NCBI RefSeq assembly: GCF_006716815.1
Contig: NZ_VFPS01000001.1
Location: 434,001 to 498,000 of the forward strand
Source: Microbacterium lacticum
GTDB lineage: Bacteria; Actinomycetota; Actinomycetes; Actinomycetales; Microbacteriaceae
DNA length: 64,000 nt
Direction of reading: 5' to 3'
Shown: positions 26,526 to 35,800 of the stretch, in pieces
Position numbering within the stretch: the first letter of the stretch is position 1
Layout: each line of letters starts with the position of its first letter
Notes under the pieces: generated by a model
Databases searched by the model: none
Told to the model about the DNA's origin: nothing
Seen by the model: the letters and a program-made list of their open reading frames with translations, nothing else
Program-made: the position numbers and the translations under genes

Positions 26526-29092
26526 GCACGCGGGCGGATGCCGCGGTCGAGGCCGTGTCGCGGGCGGCGGCGCCGGCAGCGCCGCCGCCGGGCGCGCAGG
26601 CCTCCGTCGCGGAGCGCGGCGCCGCCCCGCCCGCAGGAAGCCTTCGGCGCCTGCGCCGCCGGGACGCGCGGCTCGTGCCGGTCGCCGCCGCGGCGTGGGC
26701 GACCGCCGCCCTCTCGACCCTGCATCCGGATGCCGCCGTTCCCGTCGCGGTCGTGCTGTGGATCGCTGCGGCCGTCTCGATCGCCGCGGCGCTGCGCCTC
26801 CGCGGGGCGGGGCGGGGCGGGGGCGCCCTCGTGGCGGTGGTCTTCGCCGTGGCGGCGGGAGTGGCCACCCATGTCGCCGTGTCGCTTCCGACGCGCGACG
26901 CCGCGAGCGCGCTGAAGATCGACGGCGGCCGCGCACTGAAGGTCGAGCTCACGGCCGTCGGCAAGATCGAGCGCAGCGCCGACGGTTGGCGCTTCGACGC
27001 CGCGCTGCACCGCGCCCTGCTCGGCGGCCGCGGGTCGGAGGAGACCGCCTTCGCCGGTGCCGGGGTGCCGGTGCTCGTGCGCGTGGCGGGCACTGAGCCC
27101 GGCGGCGCGGGCGAGACACGCGACGGCGACGGTGCCGCGTGGCGAGGTGACGATTCCGCGGCCGGCACCCGTGGCGACGCGCCCGCAGCGCTGCCCGGCC
27201 GCCTCGACGATGACATCGACCTGGGCGCGCGGCTGCGCGTGACGGGCACCGCGTGGCGGGCCGACCCGGGGGACCGGGCGGTGCTCGTGATCGATGCGAA
27301 CGGACCCGTCGAGGTGCTGGCGCCGCCGCACGGCGCCCTCGCCGCGGCATCCGCTCTCCGCCGCGGGCTGGTCGCCGTCACGAGCGGACTGCCGCCGCCG
27401 GGCGGGGGATTGATCGCGGGGCTCGCCGTCGGCGACACGAGCGCCGTCGATCCGGCGCTGGATGCCGCGATGAAGACGTCGTCGCTCTCGCACCTGACCG
27501 CCGTCTCGGGGGCCAACTGCGCGCTCGTAGTCGCATTGGCGTTCGGCGCCGCGGCGCTGTGCCGGGCTCCTCGTGGCGTGCGCGTGCTCACCGGTCTCGG
27601 CGCGCTGACCGCGTTCGTCGTGCTCGTCTCACCCGAGCCGAGCGTCGTGCGCGCGGGGGCGATGGCGGCGATCGCGATGCTCGGCATCCTGCTCGGCCGC
27701 CCCGGCGCGGGGCTGTCCCTCCTCACGACCGCCGTGGTCGTGCTGCTGCTCGCCGATCCGTGGCTCGGGCTCTCGCTCGGCTTCGCCCTGTCGGCGGCGG
27801 CGACCGGCGCGCTGCTCGTGGGCGCGGGCCCCCTCGCCGACGGGCTGTCGCGATGGATGCCACGACCGCTCGCTCTCGGCCTGTCGGTGCCGCTTGCGGC
27901 CCAGCTTGCGTGCGGTCCGCTCATCGTGCTGATCTCGCCGCAGCTGTCGGTGTACGGCGTCGTCGCGAACATGATCGCCGCGCCCGCGGCGCCGCTCGGC
28001 ACCATCGTGGGGCTCGCGGCGTGCGTCGGCGCCGGGATCCCGCTGCTCGGGAGCGGGCTCGCCGCGCTGGCATGGCTTCCCGCCGCCTGGATCGCGGGCA
28101 CCGCGACGACGTTCGCGGACCTCCCCGGCGCCGTCGTCGCCTGGCCTGAGGGATTCGGCGGGCTCGCCGCTCTGGCCGTGCTCGGCGGCGCCGTCGCGGC
28201 GCTGATCGTGCCGGGGCATCCGCGCGTCCGCGCCGCCGCGGTGCTCCTGGTCGCCGCGGCGACCGGCGCGGCGCTCGCCCTCGGCCCGATCGCCGACGCC
28301 ATGACGCGCGCGGGCATCCCGCCGGGATGGACCCTCGCCGCCTGCGACGTCGGCCAGGGTGACGCGGTCGTCGTGCGCTCGGCGGGGAGCGTCGCCCTCA
28401 TCGACACCGGACCCGACCCCGCGCCCCTCGCACGCTGCCTCGATGAGCTCGGCATCGTGCGCGTCGACCTTCTGCTGCTCACCCACTTCGACCTCGACCA
28501 TCGCGGCGGCATCGACGCGGTGCGCGGCCGCGTCGGAAACCTCGTGCACGGGCCGACGAGCGGACCCTCCGACGTGCGCGTCCTCGAGGAGCTGGCCGCC
28601 GGCGGAGCGCGGATCACCCTCGCGAGCCGGGGGACGAGCGGCCTGCTCGGTGAAGCGCACTGGCGCGTCCTCTGGCCGCGGGCCACGACCGCGCCCGGCA
28701 ACGACGCGAGCGTCGTCGTGGAGTTCCGGGGCGGCGGCGTGCCGACCGCCCTCTTCCTGGGTGACCTGTCCGCTGCGGGCCAGCAGGCCATGAAAGCCGG
28801 GGCGGACCTGCTCGCCGGATACGACGTCGTGAAGGTCGCCCATCACGGCAGCGCCGATCAGGACGCGGCCCTGTACGGGCGGCTGCACGCCGCCGTCGCG
28901 CTGATCACGGTGGGGGAGAACGACTACGGTCATCCGCGCGGCGAGACGCTCACCCTCCTCACCGCCGCGGGCGCCCGCGTCGCGCGCACCGATCTGGAGG
29001 GTCTCGTCGCGCTTTGGCGGGATGCTGACGGCATGCGTCTCTGGCACGAGCGTGCGGCCCCGCCGCCGGCCGCTGTCGCACCCGGCGGATAG
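26522..29092 (+). CDS. comEC: DNA uptake channel ComEC/Rec2
   Basis: The 856-residue polytopic membrane protein has an N-terminal membrane block, a beta-rich OB-type region (about 140-290), the competence domain with many helices (about 290-600; LTAVSGANCALV) and a C-terminal metallo-beta-lactamase domain with THFDLDHRGG and HHGSADQD. It forms the channel that passes one DNA strand into the cell. GTG at 26522 overlaps the comEA stop; the frame is open upstream but inside comEA. Next gene is holA, 9 bp away, a common actinobacterial order. Confidence 0.93.
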   Translation: MSTRADAAVEAVSRAAAPAAPPPGAQASVAERGAAPPAGSLRRLRRRDARLVPVAAAAWATAALSTLHPDAAVPVAVVLWIAAAVSIAAALRLRGAGRGGGALVAVVFAVAAGVATHVAVSLPTRDAASALKIDGGRALKVELTAVGKIERSADGWRFDAALHRALLGGRGSEETAFAGAGVPVLVRVAGTEPGGAGETRDGDGAAWRGDDSAAGTRGDAPAALPGRLDDDIDLGARLRVTGTAWRADPGDRAVLVIDANGPVEVLAPPHGALAAASALRRGLVAVTSGLPPPGGGLIAGLAVGDTSAVDPALDAAMKTSSLSHLTAVSGANCALVVALAFGAAALCRAPRGVRVLTGLGALTAFVVLVSPEPSVVRAGAMAAIAMLGILLGRPGAGLSLLTTAVVVLLLADPWLGLSLGFALSAAATGALLVGAGPLADGLSRWMPRPLALGLSVPLAAQLACGPLIVLISPQLSVYGVVANMIAAPAAPLGTIVGLAACVGAGIPLLGSGLAALAWLPAAWIAGTATTFADLPGAVVAWPEGFGGLAALAVLGGAVAALIVPGHPRVRAAAVLLVAAATGAALALGPIADAMTRAGIPPGWTLAACDVGQGDAVVVRSAGSVALIDTGPDPAPLARCLDELGIVRVDLLLLTHFDLDHRGGIDAVRGRVGNLVHGPTSGPSDVRVLEELAAGGARITLASRGTSGLLGEAHWRVLWPRATTAPGNDASVVVEFRGGGVPTALFLGDLSAAGQQAMKAGADLLAGYDVVKVAHHGSADQDAALYGRLHAAVALITVGENDYGHPRGETLTLLTAAGARVARTDLEGLVALWRDADGMRLWHERAAPPPAAVAPGG

Positions 29093-29095
29093 GCT
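29090..29095 (+). promoter_or_regulatory. -10 hexamer TAGGCT for holA
   Basis: It overlaps the comEC stop codon and ends 6 bp before the holA ATG, so holA can be made from its own leaderless message as well as from the operon. Confidence 0.5.
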
Positions 29096-29101
29096 GGGCG
29101 T

Positions 29102-30148
29102 ATGACACCCGCACCCCGCCGAGCCCCTGCCCGGAGCGGCGGAAAGAGCGCGTCGGCGATCCCGCAGGTGTCGTGGCGCACGCCGCAACCGGCTCCGATC
29201 GTGCTCGTCTCGGGGCCCGAAGAAGTGTGCGCCGAGCGGGCGATCGCCGGTGTGCGCGACTTCCTTCGCGCCGAGGACGACAGCCTCGAAGTCTCCGACC
29301 TGCGTGCCGACGATTACGCGTCGGGCAGCCTCTTCGCGCTCACATCCCCCTCGTTGTTCGGTGAGCCGCGCCTCGTGCGTGTGTCGGGCGTGGAGAAGTG
29401 CTCCGACGCGTTCCTCACCGAGGCGCTCGCCTACCTCGACGCGCCGCAGGACGGCGCGACCGTGGTGCTGCGGCACACCGGGTCGAGCGTGCGCGGCAAG
29501 AAGCTCCTCGACGCGATCCGCTCCGGCACGGGCGGCGGCATCGAGATCGCCTGCCCGGCGGTCAAGCGCGACTCCGACCGGTTCGACTTCGCCGCGGGCG
29601 AGTTCCAGTCGGCGAACAAGCGTATCGCCCCGGTCGCGCTCCGCGCGCTCGTCGGGGCGTTCTCCGACGATCTGACCGAGCTCGCGGCGGCGTGCCAGCA
29701 GCTGATCGCCGACGTGCCCGGCGACATCACCGAGCAGATCGTGGAGCGCTACTACGGCGGTCGCGTCGAGACATCCGCGTTCACCGTCGCCGACACGGCC
29801 ATCGCCGGCCGTTACGGCGACGCGCTCGTGGCGCTCCGCCACGCGCTCGCGAGCGGGGCCGACCCGGTGCCGCTGGTCGCGGCGATCGCGTCGAAGCTCC
29901 GCGCCATGGCGCGGGTCGCCAGCACCCGCGAATCGTCGTCGGCCCTCGCCGCCCGCCTCGGCATGAAGGACTGGCAGGTCGATCGCGCGCGCCGCGACCT
30001 CACCGGCTGGAACGAGACCTCGCTCGGCATGGCGATCCAGGCGGCCGCACGAGCGGATGCCGAGGTCAAGGGCGCGTCGCGCGACCCCGTCTTCGCCATC
30101 GAGCGCCTCGTCACCGTGATCGCGACGCGCGCTCCGTTCGGCGCCTGA
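29102..30148 (+). CDS. holA: DNA polymerase III delta subunit
   Basis: This 348-residue clamp-loader subunit opens the sliding clamp. It has a typical AAA+-like fold without a canonical Walker A: N-terminal VLVSGPEEVCAERAI, then DLRADDYASGSLFALTSPSLFG and FLTEALAYLD, and a C-terminal helical domain (RLVTVIATRAPFGA). The start is ATG 29102. It ends the comEA-comEC-holA operon and is convergent with rpsT. Confidence 0.93.
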   Translation: MTPAPRRAPARSGGKSASAIPQVSWRTPQPAPIVLVSGPEEVCAERAIAGVRDFLRAEDDSLEVSDLRADDYASGSLFALTSPSLFGEPRLVRVSGVEKCSDAFLTEALAYLDAPQDGATVVLRHTGSSVRGKKLLDAIRSGTGGGIEIACPAVKRDSDRFDFAAGEFQSANKRIAPVALRALVGAFSDDLTELAAACQQLIADVPGDITEQIVERYYGGRVETSAFTVADTAIAGRYGDALVALRHALASGADPVPLVAAIASKLRAMARVASTRESSSALAARLGMKDWQVDRARRDLTGWNETSLGMAIQAAARADAEVKGASRDPVFAIERLVTVIATRAPFGA

Positions 30149-30263
30149 CCCGCGCCTTCGCGCGAGCGCCCTCGCCGCCCGAGGTCGCCGACCCGCAGCA
30201 ACGCGCCCTCGGCACTCGACCCGCGCCGAGCGCGATCACCCCGCGAAATACTCCCGTTCACAG

Positions 30264-30299
30264 CGAAGAGCCCGCCCCCACGAGGGGACGGGCTCTTCG
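30264..30299. terminator. Bidirectional terminator between holA and rpsT
   Basis: CGAAGAGCCCG pairs perfectly with CGGGCTCTTCG around a 14-base loop; it sits 15 bp after the rpsT stop and also terminates holA. Confidence 0.85.
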
Positions 30300-30313
30300 A
30301 CGACGGGGGCGGC

Positions 30314-30574
30314 TCAGAGAGCGGCGACCTGCTTCGCGATGGCCGACTTGCGCTTCGCGGCCTGGTTCTCGTGGATGACGCCCTTGCTCACGGCCTTGTC
30401 GAGCTTCTTGGTCGCCTTAGCGAGGGCCTTCTCGGCGGCGGCCTTGTCGCCCGCGGCGACGGCCTCGCGGGTGCGACGCACCTCGGTCTTCAGCTCGCTC
30501 TTGACGGCCTTGTTGCGCTCGTGCGCCTTCTCGTTGGTCTTGTTGCGCTTGATCTGCGACTTGATGTTGGCCAC
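30314..30574 (-). CDS. rpsT: 30S ribosomal protein S20
   Basis: The 86-residue, very basic helical protein binds 16S rRNA early in small-subunit assembly. It reads [21 protein letters not shown] at the N-terminus and ends [12 protein letters not shown]. Start is GTG 30574; the longer frame upstream is spurious. The holA/rpsT convergent arrangement is typical for actinobacteria. A strong terminator follows. Confidence 0.97.
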   Translation of the reverse strand: MANIKSQIKRNKTNEKAHERNKAVKSELKTEVRRTREAVAAGDKAAAEKALAKATKKLDKAVSKGVIHENQAAKRKSAIAKQVAAL

Positions 30575-30859
30575 GACGGCTCTTTCGTTCGGAGTTTTCG
30601 ATGGATGTGCCGGGGTGGCGGTAGAGGGGCGCCTCCGGCGGCGTGTGAGGTGGGACCCACACGCAAGCCAATCACCGAGTCTACCAGGTGGGCGCCTGAC
30701 GCCTCCAATCGGTGTCGCGGTCGTGCGGCGCGCGTGCGCGGCATCCAGGGCGCGCCGTGCGGGCGAGGGATGCGGGGCGCCGGGCGCGACGTGCGGCATG
30801 ATCAGCCCGCCGGCACCCGCCGACGCCACTCGGCAGCGTTCTCGACGAAGGAGTCGGCC

Positions 30860-31987
30860 GTGCCCCACCATTCGCCCGCAGGCGACCCGACGACCCCGCC
30901 GGTCGCCGGGAGCACCGCACCCGCAGGCACCCCCTCGGGGTCGACCGCCGCAGCATCGTTCCGGGCCGGCGCCCGCTGGTCCACCCTGTTCACGCTCGCC
31001 TGGCTCGCGCTGTGGACCGTCCAGCTGACGCCCCTGCAACTACTCATCCCGCTGCAGCTCGACACCCCCGACGACGCCGGCGGCTGGATCTCCGGCGTCG
31101 TCTCGTCGGGCCTCGTCCTCGCGGTGGGCGGCCTCGCCGGGGTCATCGCTGGCCCGCTCGCCGGTGGCCTCAGCGACCGCACCCGCGGCGCGTTCGGGCG
31201 CCGTCGACCGTGGGTGATCGGCGGCGTCGTGCTGGGTTCGGCGTCGCTCGTCGGCATCGCGTTCGCGCAGGGCCCCTGGGGCGTCGGCGTCGCCTGGGTC
31301 GGCGTCTCGATCGGCATCGCCGTGGCCTCCGCCGCGTTCACGGCGCTCATCGCCGATCAGCTCACCGACCAGCGCGGCGCCGCGTCGGCGTCGATCGCCT
31401 CGTCGCAGGCGGTCGGCATCGTCGTCGGGGGTCGGCGTGATCGTGCTGCTCGGCCTCGGCGTCGTCACGGGATACCTCGCGCTCGCGGGGTTCCTGCTGG
31501 TCGCCGGCGTCGGGGCCGCGCTGTGGCTGCCGATCCGCCGGCACCGGCCGCTTCGGCGTCCGCGCGCTCGGTGCGCAGGCTGTCGCAACGGCTCGCCGCC
31601 TTCCGCGACCACGAGTTCGGGTGGCTGCTCTGGGGTCGCCTCGTCGTCAACATCGGCAACGCCCTCGGGACGGCGCTGCTGCTGACGATGGTCGCCGCGG
31701 CCCTCCTCGGCGGCGGGTACGGCGCCTACATGTCGGTCGGTCTCGCCCTCGCGACCGACCTGCTGCCCTCTCCCGACGACAGCGCGCGCGACCTCGGCTT
31801 CGTCACCGTGGCGGCGAGTCTCGGGCAGCTGCTCGGACCCGTGATCGGCGCGGGGCTGGTCGCGCTCGTCGGCGGCTTCTGGCTGCTGTTCGCCGTCGGG
31901 GGAGTGCTCTCGATCGTCGGCGGCCTCATGACCCTGGAAATCCGCCGCCGCCCCGCCGACGCCGCGGTGTCCTCAGCGCCGCGATGA
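30860..31987 (+). pseudogene. MFS transporter, decayed (two frameshifts and a missing segment)
   Basis: GTG 30860 follows AAGGAG with good spacing. The first half reads as MFS helices 1-5 ([38 protein letters not shown]). At the G run 31427-31431 the helix continues only in the next frame (VIVLLGLGVVTGYLALAGFLLV), then returns to the first frame near 31540-31580 (SARSVRRLSQRL). After NALGTALLL (about 31685) the sequence jumps to TMVAAALLGGGYGAYMSVGLALATDLLP, so about 70 or more residues (roughly helices 8-9) are missing. Two indels could be sequencing errors, but the missing helices could not. I call it a decayed exporter. Confidence 0.75.
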
Positions 31988-32027
31988 CCCCGTCGAGCGG
32001 CTCGGTGACGGCGGCCGCGGAATGACC

Positions 32028-32774
32028 TCAGCGGCTCGATGACGTGACGGCGGATGCCTGGGCATCCATCGTCGCGAGGGCGAGATCGAGCAGCGCGTTG
32101 AAGACCCGCGGGCGCATCGCCGTCACGAGGTGACTCGTGCGCGGCACGACGATCAGCTCCGACCCGGGCACGAGCGAGACGAACAGCCGCTCGTTAAGGC
32201 GGAGCTGGTCGTACTGCCCGTTGATGAACCAGGTCGGCACGTCGATGCGCCGAAGGGCGGCGAGCAGGTCGAGCACCGACAGGCTCCGCAGGGCGACGTC
32301 CTGCGCGTCGTAGGCGTAGCCGCCGGCTCCGAAATCGGCGCGGGTCTCATCGGGCAGCGTGCGGTCGAGCACCCACTCCGCGATCCGGGCGCCGCGACCG
32401 GGCAGGCGATCGAAGCCGCGCGCGAGGGTGCGGTAGGTGGCGAGTCCGACCCCGCGGGGGATCGCGGTGCACGAGGCGGCGATGAACGCGTCGACGGGCG
32501 GCTTCTGCTCTCCGCCGACGTAGGCGGTGCTCACGAGCCCGCCCATCGAGTGCCCGACGAGGAGCACCCGGCCGTTCGCCGCGGCCGTGCGCACAGCATC
32601 GTCGATCGTCGCGAGAGCGCCCCCCAGCGTGAAGGCCTCGGTCATCCGTGTGCCGTGCCCGGGGAGGTCGACCGCCACGGCCGGCACGCCGCGCTCGGCG
32701 AGGTGCGCGAGCTGCGAGCGCCACATCGTCGCAGACGTGCGGATGCCGTGCACCATCACCACCGTCGTCGTCAC
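32028..32774 (-). CDS. Alpha/beta hydrolase
   Basis: The 248-residue single-domain hydrolase has an oxyanion segment VMVHGIRTSATMW, the nucleophile elbow GHSMGG (Ser about residue 96), an Asp in INGQYDQLRL and a His in VVPRTSHLVTAMRP. Substrate unknown. The GTG start follows TAGGCT by 6 bp. Confidence 0.85.
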   Translation of the reverse strand: MTTTVVMVHGIRTSATMWRSQLAHLAERGVPAVAVDLPGHGTRMTEAFTLGGALATIDDAVRTAAANGRVLLVGHSMGGLVSTAYVGGEQKPPVDAFIAASCTAIPRGVGLATYRTLARGFDRLPGRGARIAEWVLDRTLPDETRADFGAGGYAYDAQDVALRSLSVLDLLAALRRIDVPTWFINGQYDQLRLNERLFVSLVPGSELIVVPRTSHLVTAMRPRVFNALLDLALATMDAQASAVTSSSR

Positions 32775-32780
32775 GGTCTC

Positions 32781-32786
32781 AGCCTA
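32781..32786 (-). promoter_or_regulatory. -10 hexamer TAGGCT for the hydrolase gene
   Basis: Six bp before the GTG; leaderless arrangement. Confidence 0.55.
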
Positions 32787-32864
32787 GGCATCCACGCCGA
32801 CAGGGACACGCGTGCGGCGCCGGGCATGAAGCCCGACGCCGCACGCGTCTCATCGCAGAGCCGG

Positions 32865-35800
32865 TCAGAACAGCGCCCGCACTCGCACCGGCCCGCTGGT
32901 CGAGCCCGTCGCGACGGTCGTGTCGGCCGGTTCGAACGTCGCCGTGTAGGTGTGGACGCCGAGACCGAGCCGCCCGAGGCGGTGGGTCGCGATGCCGCGC
33001 TGGACGGGCACGGTCGCGATCACCGTGTCGCCCTCGCGGAACACCACGACGCCGTCGGGGCACGCGCCGTCGTCCTGTCGCACGGTGGCGACGAGCGTCG
33101 ACGGCAGGATCCGGTTGATGTGCACCGGCAGGATCGCGACGAGGCGCGTCGTCGTGGCGGCGGCCACCACCGCCTGCTCGACCTCGATCGGCACGCGGAC
33201 GACGGTGCCGGATGCCGGTGCCGTGAGCGTCAGCGTCGCCGCGCCCGCGGGGGTGCCCGCCGGGAGCGTCACCGTGACCGTCGCCGCACCCGCCGCGACC
33301 GGCACCTCGCCGAGCGCGGTGTCGCCGAGGGCGACCTGCAGCGTGGTGTTCTCCGGAGCGCCGCGGCTCGTGAGGTTCAGCCCGCCGACCTGGAAGGTGA
33401 CCGCGTCACCGGCCGTCACCGTCTCGGGCACGCCGCTCACCTGCACGCCCTGCTTCGCGAACGAGGGCGCGAGCGGCGAGCCGTCGGCGATGTAGTCCAT
33501 CCACGCCTCGTAGTCGAGCAGCCCGGTGTCGACGTAGTCGGTGCCCTGCGTGAACACGCGGAAGTTGTCTCCGCCCGTCGCGAGGAACGAGAACGTGCCG
33601 ATCCGGTAGCTCGCCGCGGGGTCGAGCGGCGTGCCGTCGACCGTCACCGAGGTGATGCGCTGGCCCTCGGGGAGCGCGGCGTCGTACGTGTACGAGACGT
33701 TGTCCGACAGACCCAGCTGGAGGTACGGCCGCTGCGGCACGGTGCCGTCGGCGGCGCGCTGCCACTGCTGATCGAGCATAGTCTTGAACTGCGCGCCGGT
33801 CAGGGTGACGAGGGCGAGCGTGTTGTTGAACGGCAGCACCGCGTTCGCCTGCGAGAACGAGATCGTCCCATCGGCGAGGCCCGGCACCGCGGCGGCGCCG
33901 AACTCGGCCTGCGTGTCCCACAGCTCCGAGCGGAGGCCGCCCGGGTTCGTCACGCCGATGACGGCGCCGTTCGGCAGCGACGACAGGCTGTCGCGCAGCA
34001 TGTTGCCGACGGTGTTGCCGAGCGCCGACTCGCTTGCGCGGTCGTCACGCGTGCCGCCGGTCCACACGCCGTCGACGAAGGAGCCGCCCGCGAACGCGGT
34101 GGTGATGTCGGCCGAGACCTCACCGATGGCGGTGTTGCCCACCTCGGCGGCGGCCGCGAGGGCCTTCTTCACGATGGCATCCACCTCGGCCACCTTCGGG
34201 TAGGTCGCGACGAGCTCGGCGGCCGGCGTCGTCGTGCGCTTCACGAGCTGCTCGGTGTGCGCCGAGACCGCGCCCGTGCCCGGGTCGACCGTCAGGGTGA
34301 TCTTGCCGAGGTTCGCGCCGTACGAACCGGTCTGCACGACCGGACGCGTGCGGTCGGTGCCCGGGATCGGCGCCGACCAGGCGTACTCCTTGTGCGTGTG
34401 GCCGGTGAAGATCGCCGCGACCTTCGGGTCGGTGTCGTTCACCAGCGACGCGAACGCGCCGCCCGCGGCGAGCTCCTGATCGAGGGTCGCGCCGTCGGGC
34501 GTGCCCGCTCCGGCGCCCTCGTGGTAGAGCGCGACGAGCACGTCGGCCTCGCCGTTCGACGGGTCGCCGTCGGTCAGCTGCGCGGCGACGCGGTTGACCG
34601 CCTCGACGGGATCGCCGAAGTCGATCCCCGTGATGCCGCTCGGCGTCACGAGCGTCGGGGTCTCCTCGGTCACGGCGCCGATGACGCCGACGGTGAGCGT
34701 CCCGGCATCCACCAACTCGTACTCCGGCAGCGCCGGCGTCGTCGTGCCCTTCAGGTACACGTTGGCGCCGAGCTGGGGGTAGTCGGATGCCTCGGAGACG
34801 CGGCCCGACAGGTCGTCGAACCCGCGGTCGAACTCGTGGTTGCCGACCGCGGAGGCCTGCAGCCCGAGCGCGTTCAGCACGTCGATCGTGGGCTGGTCCT
34901 TCGCGACCGACGAGGCGAACAGCGAGGCGCCGATGTTGTCGCCCGCCGAGAGGAACAGCGTGGGTCCGGATGCCTCGGCGCGCTGCTGCTCGACCGTGCC
35001 GGCGAAGGCGACGGTGTTCGCGTCGATGCGGCCGTGGAAGTCGTTGATCCCGAGGAGGGTCAGCTCGACCGGGGGAGCGGCGGCGGCGAGACCCACGAGC
35101 ACGGGATCGTGGTCGCTCGAGCGGTGCGCGTCGGGCGCGTAGAACTCGGTGCCGTGACTGCGGAAGCGGCTGTATTCGAGGGCGACCGACTCGCCGGAGT
35201 TGATGTTCCAGATGTCGGCGCCGGTGGCGCGGTCCTTCGCCGCTCCGCTCAGCAGGATGTGGTCGAGCGAGCCCGACAGCCCCGAGAAGCTGTACGACGA
35301 GGTCGGCACGCCGAACGCGCTGGCCGCGTCGACGTAGCCGGCGTCGTAGAGCACCTGCAGCGGGTCCTCCTGCGTGTAGGAGTTGAAGTCACCCGCGAGG
35401 GCCACCGATGCGGTGTCGCCGCGGATGCCGTCGACCCAGTCGCGGAGCGCCGTCGCCTGGCGCACGCGCGACTCGTTCGAGGCGCCCTGGCCGTCGCCCG
35501 CGTCGGCGTCGCCCGGCCACGGACCCGCCGAGCCCTTCGACTTGAAGTGGTTGACCACGAAGAGGAACGTGTCGCCGCCGGCCGCGGGCGCGAACGCCTG
35601 CGCGATCGGCTCGCGCGCGTTCTGGAACGCCTCGCCGTCATCGCTCTGGTCCCCGAGCGCGCGGGAGTCGCCGACGCGCTTCACCGCCGCGGTGCGGTAG
35701 ATGATCGTGTTGGTGATGACGTCCTGCTCGGCGGCGGGCGGCAGGTCGGCCGACGAGGGCACGAACGCCCACGTGCCGGCGCCCACGGCGGCGTTCAGCG

